Below are positions 1 through 6,622 of a DNA stretch of 8,679 nucleotides, piece by piece. The notes under the pieces are model-generated. The model was not told the origin of the DNA. It did no database searches and saw only the letters and a list, made by a program, of their open reading frames with translations. A program made the translations under genes and the position numbers. Position 1 is the first letter of the stretch, and every line of letters begins with the position of its first letter. Source of the stretch: Fimbriimonadaceae bacterium (GTDB taxonomy: Bacteria > Armatimonadota > Fimbriimonadia > Fimbriimonadales > Fimbriimonadaceae); assembly GCA_022842565.1 (NCBI GenBank), contig JALHPH010000051.1:1-8679 (forward strand), read 5' to 3'.

Positions 1-198
1 GAGCAGATTCAGCGGGCTATCACCACCAGCGACGAATACTATCGTCGGGCTGCGGCGGTTTGGTACGAGGGTAAGCGCGATGCGGCGGTGCGGATGATCA
101 ACCAGCGGCTCCCAAGCCACGTGGACGCCGAACCAAAGGACCTTGCGGCGGCACTTGTGAACACCTACATCGACATCAAGCTGCGCACGGCGCTCTAG
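1..198 (+). CDS. C-terminal fragment of an unidentified protein (5' end outside window)
   Basis: Frame 1 is open from the first base to a TAG at 196-198, giving 65 residues. The other two forward frames hit stops within about 100 bases, so this frame is the likely coding one. The fragment is hydrophilic and probably helical, with a stretch (YYRRAAAVWYEGKRDAAVRM) that recalls a tetratricopeptide-type helix pair, though one repeat is not enough to assign a family. It ends in LRTAL. The stop lies 26 bases before the next gene, on the same strand, so both could share a transcript. I do not recognise the protein and assign no function. Confidence 0.6.
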   Translation, partial: EQIQRAITTSDEYYRRAAAVWYEGKRDAAVRMINQRLPSHVDAEPKDLAAALVNTYIDIKLRTAL

Positions 199-218
199 GG
201 CGCAAGCACCGGCGGCGA

Positions 219-224
219 TAAGAT
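219..224 (+). promoter_or_regulatory. Possible -10 element TAAGAT before the acyl-CoA synthetase gene
   Basis: The sequence GATAAGAT sits in the 26-base gap after the upstream stop and contains a TANNNT hexamer that directly abuts the ATG at 225. No convincing -35 box is seen. If it is a real -10 element, transcription would begin near 231, after the first ATG, and the gene would have to start at the in-frame ATG at 243. It resembles the GATAAACT element before purS. The gap is short, so read-through from the upstream gene is equally possible. Confidence 0.3.
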
Positions 225-1967
225 ATGCTCCGCACACCTCGCATGCGTATTGACGATCTCAACTCCCTGGCCCAACTGCTCGAGCGAGCCTGCACGAAGC
301 ATCCCAACAAGCCCGCGTACCTTGTTCCGATCAACAAGCAGCACGTCCCCGTGACCTATGCAGAGCATTGGCAAACCGTTCTCAGGGTGGCGGCCCTTCT
401 AGCGCGACATGGAATCCAGCCCGGCGACCGTGTTTGCATCTATGGCGAAAACAGCTATGGTTGGGCGGTCGCAGACTGGGCGCTTTTTGTTCTTGGGGCC
501 GTCCCCGTCCCGATTTACCCATCATTGCCCGGTGATCAGGCGTGCTACATCGTCCAAGATGCCCAGGCAAGCATCGTACTTTGCGGCAGCCGGGAAGCAA
601 GCGCAAGAGTACAAGCGTCGGGTGCCAAGGTTCTATTGATCCAGGGCGAGCCTGGCGCGCTCATAGATGACGCCAAGACAGCCGAGCCGCGCGATCCTGC
701 CGAATGCCCGGGCCTCACTCATCCGGACCGCAATGCGCTCGCGACGCTGATCTATACCAGCGGCACCACCGGCAACCCGAAGGGCGCGATGCTGTCGCAC
801 GACAACTTCCTCTACATGATGGAAGTGATTCCGAGCGCTTTCGCGGTCAGCGAAACGGACGTGTTCATGTCGTTCCTACCGCTTTCGCACGTTTACGAAC
901 GGGTGAATGGCCACGTGTTGCCCGTCTCGTTGGGCGCGACAGTGGGATATGTACAAAGCTACGCCACTGTTGCTTCAGATTTCCAGGTGATCCGCCCGAC
1001 GGTCATGCTGACGGTGCCGCGGTTCTTGGATGCCCTGCGAACCAGAATTCTGGATGCGACCTCTAAAGCGCCTCCCCTGCGCCGCCGGCTTTTCCAAATG
1101 ATGATGGACCAAGGCACCGCGAAGATGCGAAAGCAACCTGCACCACTTTGGCCAATCCTCAATATGATCGTCGGCAAGAAGGTCCGGGAGCGGGTCGGCG
1201 GACGTTTCCGCATGTTCATCTCGGGCGGTGCCGCGCTACCCGCACACGTGGCCGAGTTCTTCGGCGGCTTTGAGCTGCCCGTTTATCAGGGGTATGGCCT
1301 CACGGAGACGACTTCAGGCATGTCCATCAATCGCCCCGAAACCAACGACTACCGCTCGATCGGCTACCCAATCGGCGGTATCGAGATGAAGCTCGCCGAA
1401 GACGGCGAGATACTGGTGAGAGGCCGCTGCAACATGCAGGGCTATTACCGTCTGCCCGAGGACACAGCTGCCGCGATTGACGACCAGGGCTGGTTCCACA
1501 CCGGCGACATCGGCGAGCCCGATGGTGTGAACTTCAAAATCACCGACCGAAAGAAGGACCTGCTGATCCTTGGTAACGGAAAGAACGTCGCCCCGCAGCC
1601 GATCGAAAACCTCATCAAAGAGAGCCGTTATATCAACGAAATCGTGCTCTTTGGCGACAGTATGGAGTACGTGTGTGGCTTGGTCGCGCCCGAATGGGAC
1701 GCCGTGAAGGACTATGCCAAACAGCACGGAATTTCGGCCACAAGCCCGGCTGAGTTGGCGGTCCATGACGAAATCAAGAAGCTCATCAAGGGTGAGATCG
1801 ACCGCGCGAACAAGACTCTAGCGGACTACCAGAAGGTCAAGCGGCATCTGATTCTGGAGCGACCCTTCAGCATCGAGGGTGGGGAATTGACCCCTTCGAT
1901 GAAGGTGAAGCGCCGCGTGGTGCGCGATATGTACCAGGCCGAGATTTCATCGATGGGGCGTGGCTGA
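225..1967 (+). CDS. Long-chain acyl-CoA synthetase (AMP-forming, FadD/FAA1-like)
   Basis: This 580-residue enzyme should activate a fatty acid with ATP to an acyl-adenylate and then to an acyl-CoA, in the cytoplasm or at the inner membrane face. Adenylate-forming motifs appear in order: the P-loop YTSGTTGNPKGAMLSH at 177-192, the YGLTET core at 357-362, WFHTGD at 423-428, DRKKDLLILGNGKNVAP at 441-457, and a C-terminal ELTPSMKVKR at 554-563 with the probable catalytic lysine at 560. Length and the KNVAP and LTPSMKVKR motifs match the long-chain group (COG1022) rather than acetyl-CoA synthetases. The ATG at 225 gives the longest form; an ATG at 243 (MRIDDL) is a good alternative and neither has a clear ribosome site. 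Its TGA shares one base with the next ATG (TGATG), so the next gene is translationally coupled. Chain-length preference cannot be read from sequence. Confidence 0.93.
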   Translation: MLRTPRMRIDDLNSLAQLLERACTKHPNKPAYLVPINKQHVPVTYAEHWQTVLRVAALLARHGIQPGDRVCIYGENSYGWAVADWALFVLGAVPVPIYPSLPGDQACYIVQDAQASIVLCGSREASARVQASGAKVLLIQGEPGALIDDAKTAEPRDPAECPGLTHPDRNALATLIYTSGTTGNPKGAMLSHDNFLYMMEVIPSAFAVSETDVFMSFLPLSHVYERVNGHVLPVSLGATVGYVQSYATVASDFQVIRPTVMLTVPRFLDALRTRILDATSKAPPLRRRLFQMMMDQGTAKMRKQPAPLWPILNMIVGKKVRERVGGRFRMFISGGAALPAHVAEFFGGFELPVYQGYGLTETTSGMSINRPETNDYRSIGYPIGGIEMKLAEDGEILVRGRCNMQGYYRLPEDTAAAIDDQGWFHTGDIGEPDGVNFKITDRKKDLLILGNGKNVAPQPIENLIKESRYINEIVLFGDSMEYVCGLVAPEWDAVKDYAKQHGISATSPAELAVHDEIKKLIKGEIDRANKTLADYQKVKRHLILERPFSIEGGELTPSMKVKRRVVRDMYQAEISSMGRG

Positions 1968-3019
1968 TGCCGATAGTTGCTGTTCGCTACCGCGTGCTGG
2001 AACTGAAAAAAAAGTTCCCGCTCTCCATTAGCCGCGGCACTTCGACCGGATCAAAGAACCTCTTTGTGGAGGTCGAGGACCAAAACGGCAAGGTCGGAAT
2101 TGGCGAATGTGCGCCCGGAACTGGCTTCGACGAGACCCTGGCGGCGCTTGCCCAATCCCAGCTGGAAGCGCTGGTTGCCGACGGCATCTCGATGATGGGG
2201 ATTCAGCGGGTTTATGCCAAGGCGCGAGCAGCGGGCGTGAATCCGTCGGCGATAGCCGCGCTCGATATGGCGCTTTGGGATCTGATGGGAAAGCGCAGCG
2301 TGATGCCGCTTTATCGGCTGCTTGGACTTTGGTCACAGGCACCCATCACGAGCGTGACCATTGGTATCAACACACCCGAAGTGACCACCATCCGTGTGCC
2401 AGAAATCCTAGAGTACATGGGCGGCTATTCGCTCAAAATCAAGCTCGGCTCGCCCGATGGTATCGAGCATGATATGGCGCATTACGAAGCCGCCCGCGGG
2501 GCGGCCAAGCCCTTCAACGTCAGCCTGCGGGTGGACGCCAACGGCGGTTGGAGCGTCGGCGATGCCAAAAAGATGATGGCGTGGCTTGCCGAGCGTGACT
2601 GCGAGTACGTGGAGCAACCGCTCGCGCGCGGAGAAGAAGCCGGTTTGCCCGAGCTCTACGAGGGCCGCCCTCTGCCGCTTTTTGTGGACGAGAGCGTCCA
2701 CTTTTCCACCGACGTTCCGCCCATTGCGCACTGCGTCGATGGCGTGAATCTGAAGCTCATGAAATGTGGCGGGATTACCGAGGCGCTCCGCATCGTTGCC
2801 GTGTGCCGCGCTTTTGGGCTCCAAACCATGATCGGCTGCATGGGCGAATCGAGCATCTCCATTTCGGCCGGCGCGGCCATCGGGGAGCTTTTCGATTACA
2901 TCGACCTGGATTCTCACCTAAACCTGGACCCCGATCCGGCGAGCGGTGCCAAAATGGTGGCGGGCGTCGTCACCCCACCCGAGGCTCCCGGCCACGGCGC
3001 GTTCCTTCTGCAGTCATGA
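1967..3019 (+). CDS. dgcA: Enolase-superfamily dipeptide epimerase / N-acetyl-D-glutamate racemase (DgcA-like)
   Basis: The 350-residue protein has a capping domain (about 1-125) and a TIM-barrel with the MLE-subgroup catalytic set: the KxK pair at 157/159 (SLKIKLG), metal ligands D190 (RVDANGGW), E216 (YVEQPL) and D241 (VDES), and the second catalytic lysine at 263 in NLKLMKCGG. CMGESS at 291-296 and a DLD motif at 313-315 follow. Such enzymes abstract an alpha proton with one lysine and return it with the other, inverting the stereocentre. The DLD motif is the feature that binds the free amino group in L-Ala-D/L-Glu epimerases, pointing to murein dipeptides. The coupled DUF1611 gene points instead to DgcA, which racemises N-acetyl-D-Glu. 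Both readings are open; the superfamily call is secure. An A8 tract lies at 2006-2013 within codons 14-16. The stop overlaps the next start as ATGA. Confidence 0.9.
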   Translation: MPIVAVRYRVLELKKKFPLSISRGTSTGSKNLFVEVEDQNGKVGIGECAPGTGFDETLAALAQSQLEALVADGISMMGIQRVYAKARAAGVNPSAIAALDMALWDLMGKRSVMPLYRLLGLWSQAPITSVTIGINTPEVTTIRVPEILEYMGGYSLKIKLGSPDGIEHDMAHYEAARGAAKPFNVSLRVDANGGWSVGDAKKMMAWLAERDCEYVEQPLARGEEAGLPELYEGRPLPLFVDESVHFSTDVPPIAHCVDGVNLKLMKCGGITEALRIVAVCRAFGLQTMIGCMGESSISISAGAAIGELFDYIDLDSHLNLDPDPASGAKMVAGVVTPPEAPGHGAFLLQS

Positions 3020-4050
3020 TTCAACGACACCATAAGCTCGCGATTCTGGTGGAAGGCGCGATTGGTCAGCGCGCTTCGAAGATGGCGCTGGGCGTGCTGC
3101 GCTACTCGCCGAACGAGGTGGTCGCGGCGATTGATTCGACCCACGGCGGCCAATCGACCGACGATGCCATGGGTGCAGCCCGACGAGTGCCCATAGTAGC
3201 CACCCTGGAAGAAGCGCGCGAGCTGGGTGCGGACGTGCTGGTGCTTGGCATTTCGCCCCCGGGTGGGAGGATTCCGGAGGACTGGATGCCCGTGATGGAC
3301 CGCGCAGTCTCGCTCGGATTCTCGCTGGCCAACGGTCTGCACACCCTGCTTGCCCCCAGATATCCGCAGCTGGCAGAGGGCCAGTTTGTGTGGGACATTC
3401 GCAAAGAGCCACAAGGTCTCGGCGTTTGCATGGGCGATGCGCGGCATCTGAAAAACCGCCGTCTGCTCACCGTCGGCACAGACGTCGCGATTGGCAAAAT
3501 GACCGCCGGGCTGGAAATCTGGTCAGAGCTGCGTGCTCGCGGGCGTCAAGCGTCGTTTGTTGCAACGGGCCAAATTGGAATGACCATCATGGGATCGGGT
3601 ATTCCGCTCGATGCGATTCGGGTGGATTACGCAGCGCATTCCGTGGAGCGCGAAGTTCTTGCGGCCAGGGACTCGGAGTGGGTGCTCATCGAAGGGCAAG
3701 GCTCGCTCGCCAATCCAGGCAGCACAGCCACTCTGCCGCTGCTGCGCGGCAGCATGCCAACGGACCTGGTCCTTTGCCACAGACTCGGCATGACGCACCT
3801 ACAAGTGGCCAAGGAGGTCCCGGTCATGCCGCTGATGGAGCTGGCGCGGATTGTGCAGGATGTCGCTTCGATGAGCGGGCTTTATCCAAGGCCCGTGCTA
3901 CGGGGAATATGCTTGAACACTTCGCCCGAACCAGATGCGGCCAAAGCAGAACTGGCCCTTCAAAGTTTGGAACAAGAGACTGGTGTCGTCACGGTCGACC
4001 CGATTCGGTTCGGTGTGTCGCGGCTCGTGGACCAGTTGCTCAGCGTCTAG
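3016..4050 (+). CDS. dgcN: DUF1611 family protein, probable D-glutamate N-acetyltransferase (DgcN-like)
   Basis: A 344-residue protein with the two-part DUF1611 architecture: an N-terminal Rossmann-like half (about 1-140; VEGAIGQRASKMALGVLRYS near 12-31, then VVAAIDSTHGG) and a C-terminal P-loop half with GTDVAIGKMT at 154-163, ATGQIG at 183-188 and IEGQGSLANPG at 225-235. In marine Proteobacteria and haloarchaea, DgcN of this family transfers acetyl from acetyl-CoA to D-glutamate, after which DgcA racemises the product. The start is set by the ATGA overlap with dgcA; an upstream open stretch in this frame back to 2764 lies inside dgcA and is not used. No Shine-Dalgarno is seen, as expected for coupled translation. 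As I recall, many relatives have Cys where this protein has V157, so the nucleotide or CoA site may differ. The last 11 bases overlap the opposite-strand peptidase gene. Confidence 0.87.
   Translation: MIQRHHKLAILVEGAIGQRASKMALGVLRYSPNEVVAAIDSTHGGQSTDDAMGAARRVPIVATLEEARELGADVLVLGISPPGGRIPEDWMPVMDRAVSLGFSLANGLHTLLAPRYPQLAEGQFVWDIRKEPQGLGVCMGDARHLKNRRLLTVGTDVAIGKMTAGLEIWSELRARGRQASFVATGQIGMTIMGSGIPLDAIRVDYAAHSVEREVLAARDSEWVLIEGQGSLANPGSTATLPLLRGSMPTDLVLCHRLGMTHLQVAKEVPVMPLMELARIVQDVASMSGLYPRPVLRGICLNTSPEPDAAKAELALQSLEQETGVVTVDPIRFGVSRLVDQLLSV
4040..4050. other. Tail-to-tail overlap of dgcN and the NlpC/P60 gene
   Basis: The TAG of dgcN (4048-4050, + strand) lies inside the last codons of the peptidase gene, whose TGA on the - strand occupies 4042-4040. 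The two coding regions share 11 bp. No stem-loop terminator with a T-run fits between them, so each transcript must run into the other gene and produce antisense RNA of its neighbour. Confidence 0.85.
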
Positions 4051-4756
4051 CGGCGACCAGGATCTTTCGCCACTTTTCGTTGCGCAGGTCGTCGGTGGCG
4101 ACGCCACGATTGTTGCTGCTACTGTGTACGAAGTAGCCGTTGCCCAGGTAGAGCCCCGTGTGCCCGATCTTTCCGCGCTTGCGGTCCCAGAAGTACAGGC
4201 GGTCGCCCGGGAGAAGGTCCTCGACCCGCGAAATCGGCTTGCCGACGAGCGCTTGCTGAGCGGCCGTGCGAGGAAGGTCGATCCCGATCTTTCCGAAAAG
4301 CTGCTGAACAAAAGCCGAGCAGTCGATGCCGTTGCGAAGGTCGTTGCCGCCCCAGCGGTAAGGCGTTCCGGTGTACTGCAAACCGTAGCGGGCAATCGAG
4401 GCCTTCGCCCCGCCCGCACCCGATCTCGACGTCGTGGCGGGAGCGCTCACTTGGTTGGCCGTCACGTTGTAGGGCAGAAGCGCTACTCGCGAGGACTGAA
4501 TGTAACCCACGTGGCCATTCTCCATCACGACGCCCACCCATCCCCGGTGGCTTACTTTTCGCGCGATCAGATACTCGTAGGCCTTGACCCGGTAATACAC
4601 GCGCGAGGTAGTGGCGGGTCGCGAATAGATGCTGCTGCTTTTCAGAGATTGGGCGTACTGACCCAGCACCACCGCTTTGGAGGGCTCGGCTGCTTGAGCG
4701 CCGAACGCGCCAAAAAGGGCGATGGCCATGATGAAAAGGGCGAGAGCGCGCTGCAT
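4040..4756 (-). CDS. Secreted SH3-domain NlpC/P60 cysteine peptidase (murein endopeptidase)
   Basis: The 238-residue product begins with a signal peptide (hydrophobic 4-18, cleavage expected after AQA at 20-22). A bacterial SH3-like domain spans about 38-95, a Ser/Thr/Gly-rich linker about 100-118, and an NlpC/P60 domain 119-238. The catalytic Cys is C146 in GIDCSAFVQ, the His is H199 in IGHTGLY, and the third polar residue is probably H211 in YFVHSSS. The family hydrolyses peptide bonds in peptidoglycan stems, most often gamma-D-Glu to meso-diaminopimelate; SH3 domains help bind the wall. The ATG at 4756 gives an ideal signal peptide but has no Shine-Dalgarno. The gene lies 39 bases after purQ on the same strand and may be read with it, although it has no metabolic link to purines. 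Its 3' end crosses that of dgcN by 11 bp. Confidence 0.92.
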   Translation of the reverse strand: MQRALALFIMAIALFGAFGAQAAEPSKAVVLGQYAQSLKSSSIYSRPATTSRVYYRVKAYEYLIARKVSHRGWVGVVMENGHVGYIQSSRVALLPYNVTANQVSAPATTSRSGAGGAKASIARYGLQYTGTPYRWGGNDLRNGIDCSAFVQQLFGKIGIDLPRTAAQQALVGKPISRVEDLLPGDRLYFWDRKRGKIGHTGLYLGNGYFVHSSSNNRGVATDDLRNEKWRKILVAARR

Positions 4757-4795
4757 CGTTCTGATAGAGAGTATTGGCAGGTAAGTTGGTTCGGT

Positions 4796-5479
4796 TTAGG
4801 CTGGAACCGCCAGGAAGCCCCGTAAAATCGCGAGTCCGTCCGTATTGCCCAAGAGCGACTTCGTTGCGCGCTCGGGGTGTGGCATCAAGCCTAGCACATT
4901 GCCGCGCTCGTTCACGATCCCCGCGATGTTCTGATCGGAGCCGTTTGGGTTGGCCCCTTCGGTCAGTTCGCCGCTTGGTGTGGAGTATCGAAAAGCGATT
5001 AACCCCTCGTTCTGAAGGCGTTGCAGGGTCTCCGCATCGGCGGTATAGCGACCACCGCCATGGGCAACCGGAATGCGCAAAGGAAGGCTGGCGCCTTGCG
5101 TCCAAGCGGAGCGAGTCCGCCCTGGCAAAAGAAAGACGTCCTTGCAAACAAAGCGCTCGCCCAGGTTGGGCATGAGGGCGCCGGGCAGTATCCCGGCCTC
5201 GCACAACACCTGAAATCCGTTACAGACACCGATCACCGGGGCGCCGGAATCGGCCATGCGCCGAATTTCGGACATGATGTTGGCTTGCGCAGCGATCGCA
5301 CCACACCGAAGGTAGTCGCCGTAGCTAAACCCGCCCGGAAGGTAAACGGCGTCGAACCCTGTCAGTGATGTATCGGCGTGCCAAACATACTCGGCGGCCA
5401 CTCCCAAATCGTCCCGCAGGGCGTGGAGCGCATCCTGGTCGCAGTTAGAACCGGGGAAGCGGATGACCGCAACCCTCAT
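4796..5479 (-). CDS. purQ: Phosphoribosylformylglycinamidine synthase, glutaminase subunit PurQ
   Basis: This 227-residue class I glutamine amidotransferase releases ammonia from glutamine for the fourth step of purine synthesis (FGAR to FGAM), acting with PurS and PurL. The N-terminus [12 protein letters not shown] is diagnostic for Pur[13 protein letters not shown] at 49-60 forms the oxyanion region, the nucleophile is C86 in GVCNGFQ, and H201 and E203 in MPHPERA complete the triad. Length matches the free small subunit of the Gram-positive and archaeal type rather than the large fused enzyme of enterobacteria. The start overlaps the purS stop as ATGA, and a strong ribosome site lies just upstream inside purS. 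No purL follows; the next gene is the peptidase, so the synthetase subunit must be encoded elsewhere. Confidence 0.97.
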   Translation of the reverse strand: MRVAVIRFPGSNCDQDALHALRDDLGVAAEYVWHADTSLTGFDAVYLPGGFSYGDYLRCGAIAAQANIMSEIRRMADSGAPVIGVCNGFQVLCEAGILPGALMPNLGERFVCKDVFLLPGRTRSAWTQGASLPLRIPVAHGGGRYTADAETLQRLQNEGLIAFRYSTPSGELTEGANPNGSDQNIAGIVNERGNVLGLMPHPERATKSLLGNTDGLAILRGFLAVPA

Positions 5480-5709
5480 TCCACCACCTCAATTTCAAAA
5501 TCTTCGGTCACCGGGTTGGCGAGCAACTTGGAGCACATCGCCTTGAGTCGCTCGGGCTCCACCGAGTCCACTTTGAGCTCAATCACCTTGCCGATGCGGG
5601 CCTCTTGGACCTCCTCGAACCCAATGGCCACGAGTGATCCTCTGACGGTCCGGCCCGCCGAGTCGAGAAGCGAGGGCTTAAGCCGTACCGTCACGCGAAC
5701 CGTGTACAT
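5476..5709 (-). CDS. purS: Phosphoribosylformylglycinamidine synthase subunit PurS
   Basis: A 77-residue protein, within the usual 75-90 of PurS. It starts [20 protein letters not shown], the typical first strand and loop of the family, followed by the [16 protein letters not shown] segment and the C-terminal [13 protein letters not shown]. PurS dimers scaffold the PurL-PurQ complex that makes FGAM in purine synthesis. The gene precedes purQ with a 4-base ATGA overlap, the order seen in many purSQL operons. No Shine-Dalgarno precedes the ATG, but a TANNNT box sits 7 bases upstream, so its mRNA may be leaderless. It diverges from hisG across 35 bases. Confidence 0.96.
   Translation of the reverse strand: MYTVRVTVRLKPSLLDSAGRTVRGSLVAIGFEEVQEARIGKVIELKVDSVEPERLKAMCSKLLANPVTEDFEIEVVE
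5485..5490 (-). promoter_or_regulatory. Ribosome binding site of purQ (GAGGTG)
   Basis: Read on the - strand, GAGGTG ends 5 bases before the purQ ATG and lies within the final codons of purS. It is the clearest Shine-Dalgarno sequence at any start in the window and confirms the ATG at 5479. Translation of purQ should therefore be both coupled and independently initiated. Confidence 0.75.
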
Positions 5710-5716
5710 GTGCGCC

Positions 5717-5722
5717 AGTTTA
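5717..5722 (-). promoter_or_regulatory. Putative -10 element of purSQ (TAAACT)
   Basis: On the - strand GATAAACT contains TAAACT, ending exactly 7 bases before the purS ATG. This is where a -10 box should lie if transcription starts at or next to the A of the ATG, producing a leaderless mRNA. No clear -35 hexamer is found about 17 bases further up, where the hisG start codon lies. Confidence 0.45.
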
Positions 5723-5731
5723 TCCCGCCGG

Positions 5732-5737
5732 TACCAT
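5732..5737 (+). promoter_or_regulatory. Putative -10 element of hisG (TACCAT)
   Basis: TACCAT fits TANNNT and ends exactly 7 bases before the ATG at 5745, mirroring the arrangement on the purS side. If used, it excludes the upstream ATG at 5736 because that codon overlaps the element. No Shine-Dalgarno precedes either ATG. The match to a -10 consensus is modest, and the symmetry with the purS side is the main support. Confidence 0.4.
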
Positions 5738-5744
5738 GCCTAGC

Positions 5745-6617
5745 ATGAAACTTCGTCTCGGACTCCCGAAGGGCAGCCTTCAGGAAGCCACCTACGCCCT
5801 CTTTTCGCGGGCGGGCTACACCATCCGTAGTTCAAGCCGCTCGTATCAGCCGGTCATCAACGACCCTGAGATCGAGCCGATCCTGCTCCGCCCGCAAGAA
5901 ATTCCGGTTTACGTGGAAAACGGTTCGCTCGACGCTGGCCTCACGGGTTTCGACTGGGTACGCGAGCAACGCGCCGATGTGGTCGAGCTGTGCGAACTGC
6001 GCTACAGCAAGCTCACCAGTAATCCCATCCGCGTCGTTCTAGCGGTCGCGCAGCAAAGCGAAATCCAGGCGCTCGGCGACCTTCAGGGCAAGCGCATTGC
6101 GACCGAATACGTCGAGCTCACCCGAGCGAGGCTCGCCGAGCATGGAGTCACGGCAGAAATTGAGTTCAGTTGGGGGGCGTGCGAGGTCAAAGTACCGGAG
6201 GGCTTGGCCGACGCGATTGTCGTCAATACCGAAACGGGGTCTTCGTTGAGGGCTCACCAACTCCGCATCATCGACGAAATTCTCACCAGCACCACTCGCT
6301 TTGTGGCTGGTAAGGCCGCGCTGCAAGACCCCTGGAAGACGGAAAAGCTCGAGTCGTTGCGGCTGTTGCTGGAAGGAGCCATGAATGCGTCGCGGATGGT
6401 TGGGCTGAAAATGAACTTGCCCGTGGCCAACCAAAACGAAATACTGAGCAAGCTGCCTGCCCTGCGCCAGCCGACGATTTCGCCGCTTCATGACCCCGCT
6501 TGGGTGGCGGCCGAGGTGATCTTGCCGGAGCAAGAGGTGAGGGATCTGCTTCCGCAGCTCAAGCGCGCCGGGGCCACCGGATTGGTCGAGTATCCGCTGA
6601 ACAAGGTGATTTTTTGA
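5745..6617 (+). CDS. hisG: ATP phosphoribosyltransferase, long form (HisG-L)
   Basis: HisG joins ATP and PRPP to form phosphoribosyl-ATP, the first committed step of histidine synthesis. The protein has 290 residues from this start (293 from the ATG at 5736). It opens with KLRLGLPKGSLQEAT, the family signature, has VENGSLDAGLTGFDW near 57-71, and carries the PRPP-binding ADAIVVNTETGSSLRA near 155-170. The length and the C-terminal domain (about 208-290, ending KRAGATGLVEYPLNKVIF) mark the long form, whose ACT-like domain binds histidine for feedback inhibition and which needs no HisZ partner. I prefer 5745 because a TANNNT box lies 7 bases upstream; the alternative adds only MPS. No other his gene is nearby. 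The HD-domain gene follows 5 bases after the TGA. Confidence 0.95.
   Translation: MKLRLGLPKGSLQEATYALFSRAGYTIRSSSRSYQPVINDPEIEPILLRPQEIPVYVENGSLDAGLTGFDWVREQRADVVELCELRYSKLTSNPIRVVLAVAQQSEIQALGDLQGKRIATEYVELTRARLAEHGVTAEIEFSWGACEVKVPEGLADAIVVNTETGSSLRAHQLRIIDEILTSTTRFVAGKAALQDPWKTEKLESLRLLLEGAMNASRMVGLKMNLPVANQNEILSKLPALRQPTISPLHDPAWVAAEVILPEQEVRDLLPQLKRAGATGLVEYPLNKVIF
6603..6610 (+). promoter_or_regulatory. Ribosome binding site AAGGTGAT for the HD-domain gene
   Basis: AAGGTGAT lies inside the last hisG codons and matches the 3' part of a consensus Shine-Dalgarno. It ends 3 bases before a TTG at 6614 that overlaps the hisG stop as TTGA, and 12 bases before the ATG at 6623. The spacing fits the TTG somewhat better, so the product may carry three extra residues (start, T, P) before MTLAEA. 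Confidence 0.5.
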
Positions 6618-6622
6618 CCCCG

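Noticed and set aside
2764..3015. N-terminal extension of the DUF1611 gene by 84 codons.
   Set aside because: It lies wholly inside dgcA, is Arg/Gly/Pro-rich, and the family start matches the ATG at 3016 in the ATGA overlap.
3390..4136. Second + strand frame of 248 codons inside dgcN running past its stop.
   Set aside because: It is an off-frame shadow of the DUF1611 gene with Arg/Ser/His-rich composition and no domain.
4757..4795. Possible terminator or separate promoter between purQ and the peptidase gene.
   Set aside because: No stable inverted repeat with a T-run is visible. A TACTCT box lies 11 bases from the ATG on the - strand, but it has no -35 partner and does not match the 7-base spacing seen elsewhere.
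3935..4825. Open frame of 296 codons on the + strand opposite the peptidase gene.
   Set aside because: It is antisense to a clear signal-peptide plus SH3 plus NlpC/P60 protein and has no recognisable motif.
4119..5204. Open frame of 361 codons on the - strand spanning the peptidase and purQ genes.
   Set aside because: It runs in another frame of the same strand through two genes with intact catalytic motifs, is extremely Arg/Pro-rich and shows no domain; it is a GC-rich shadow frame.
6500..6622. Upstream extension of the HD-domain frame.
   Set aside because: It overlaps hisG, is low-complexity Gly/Arg/Ala sequence, and family proteins begin at the MTLAEAES-like segment.
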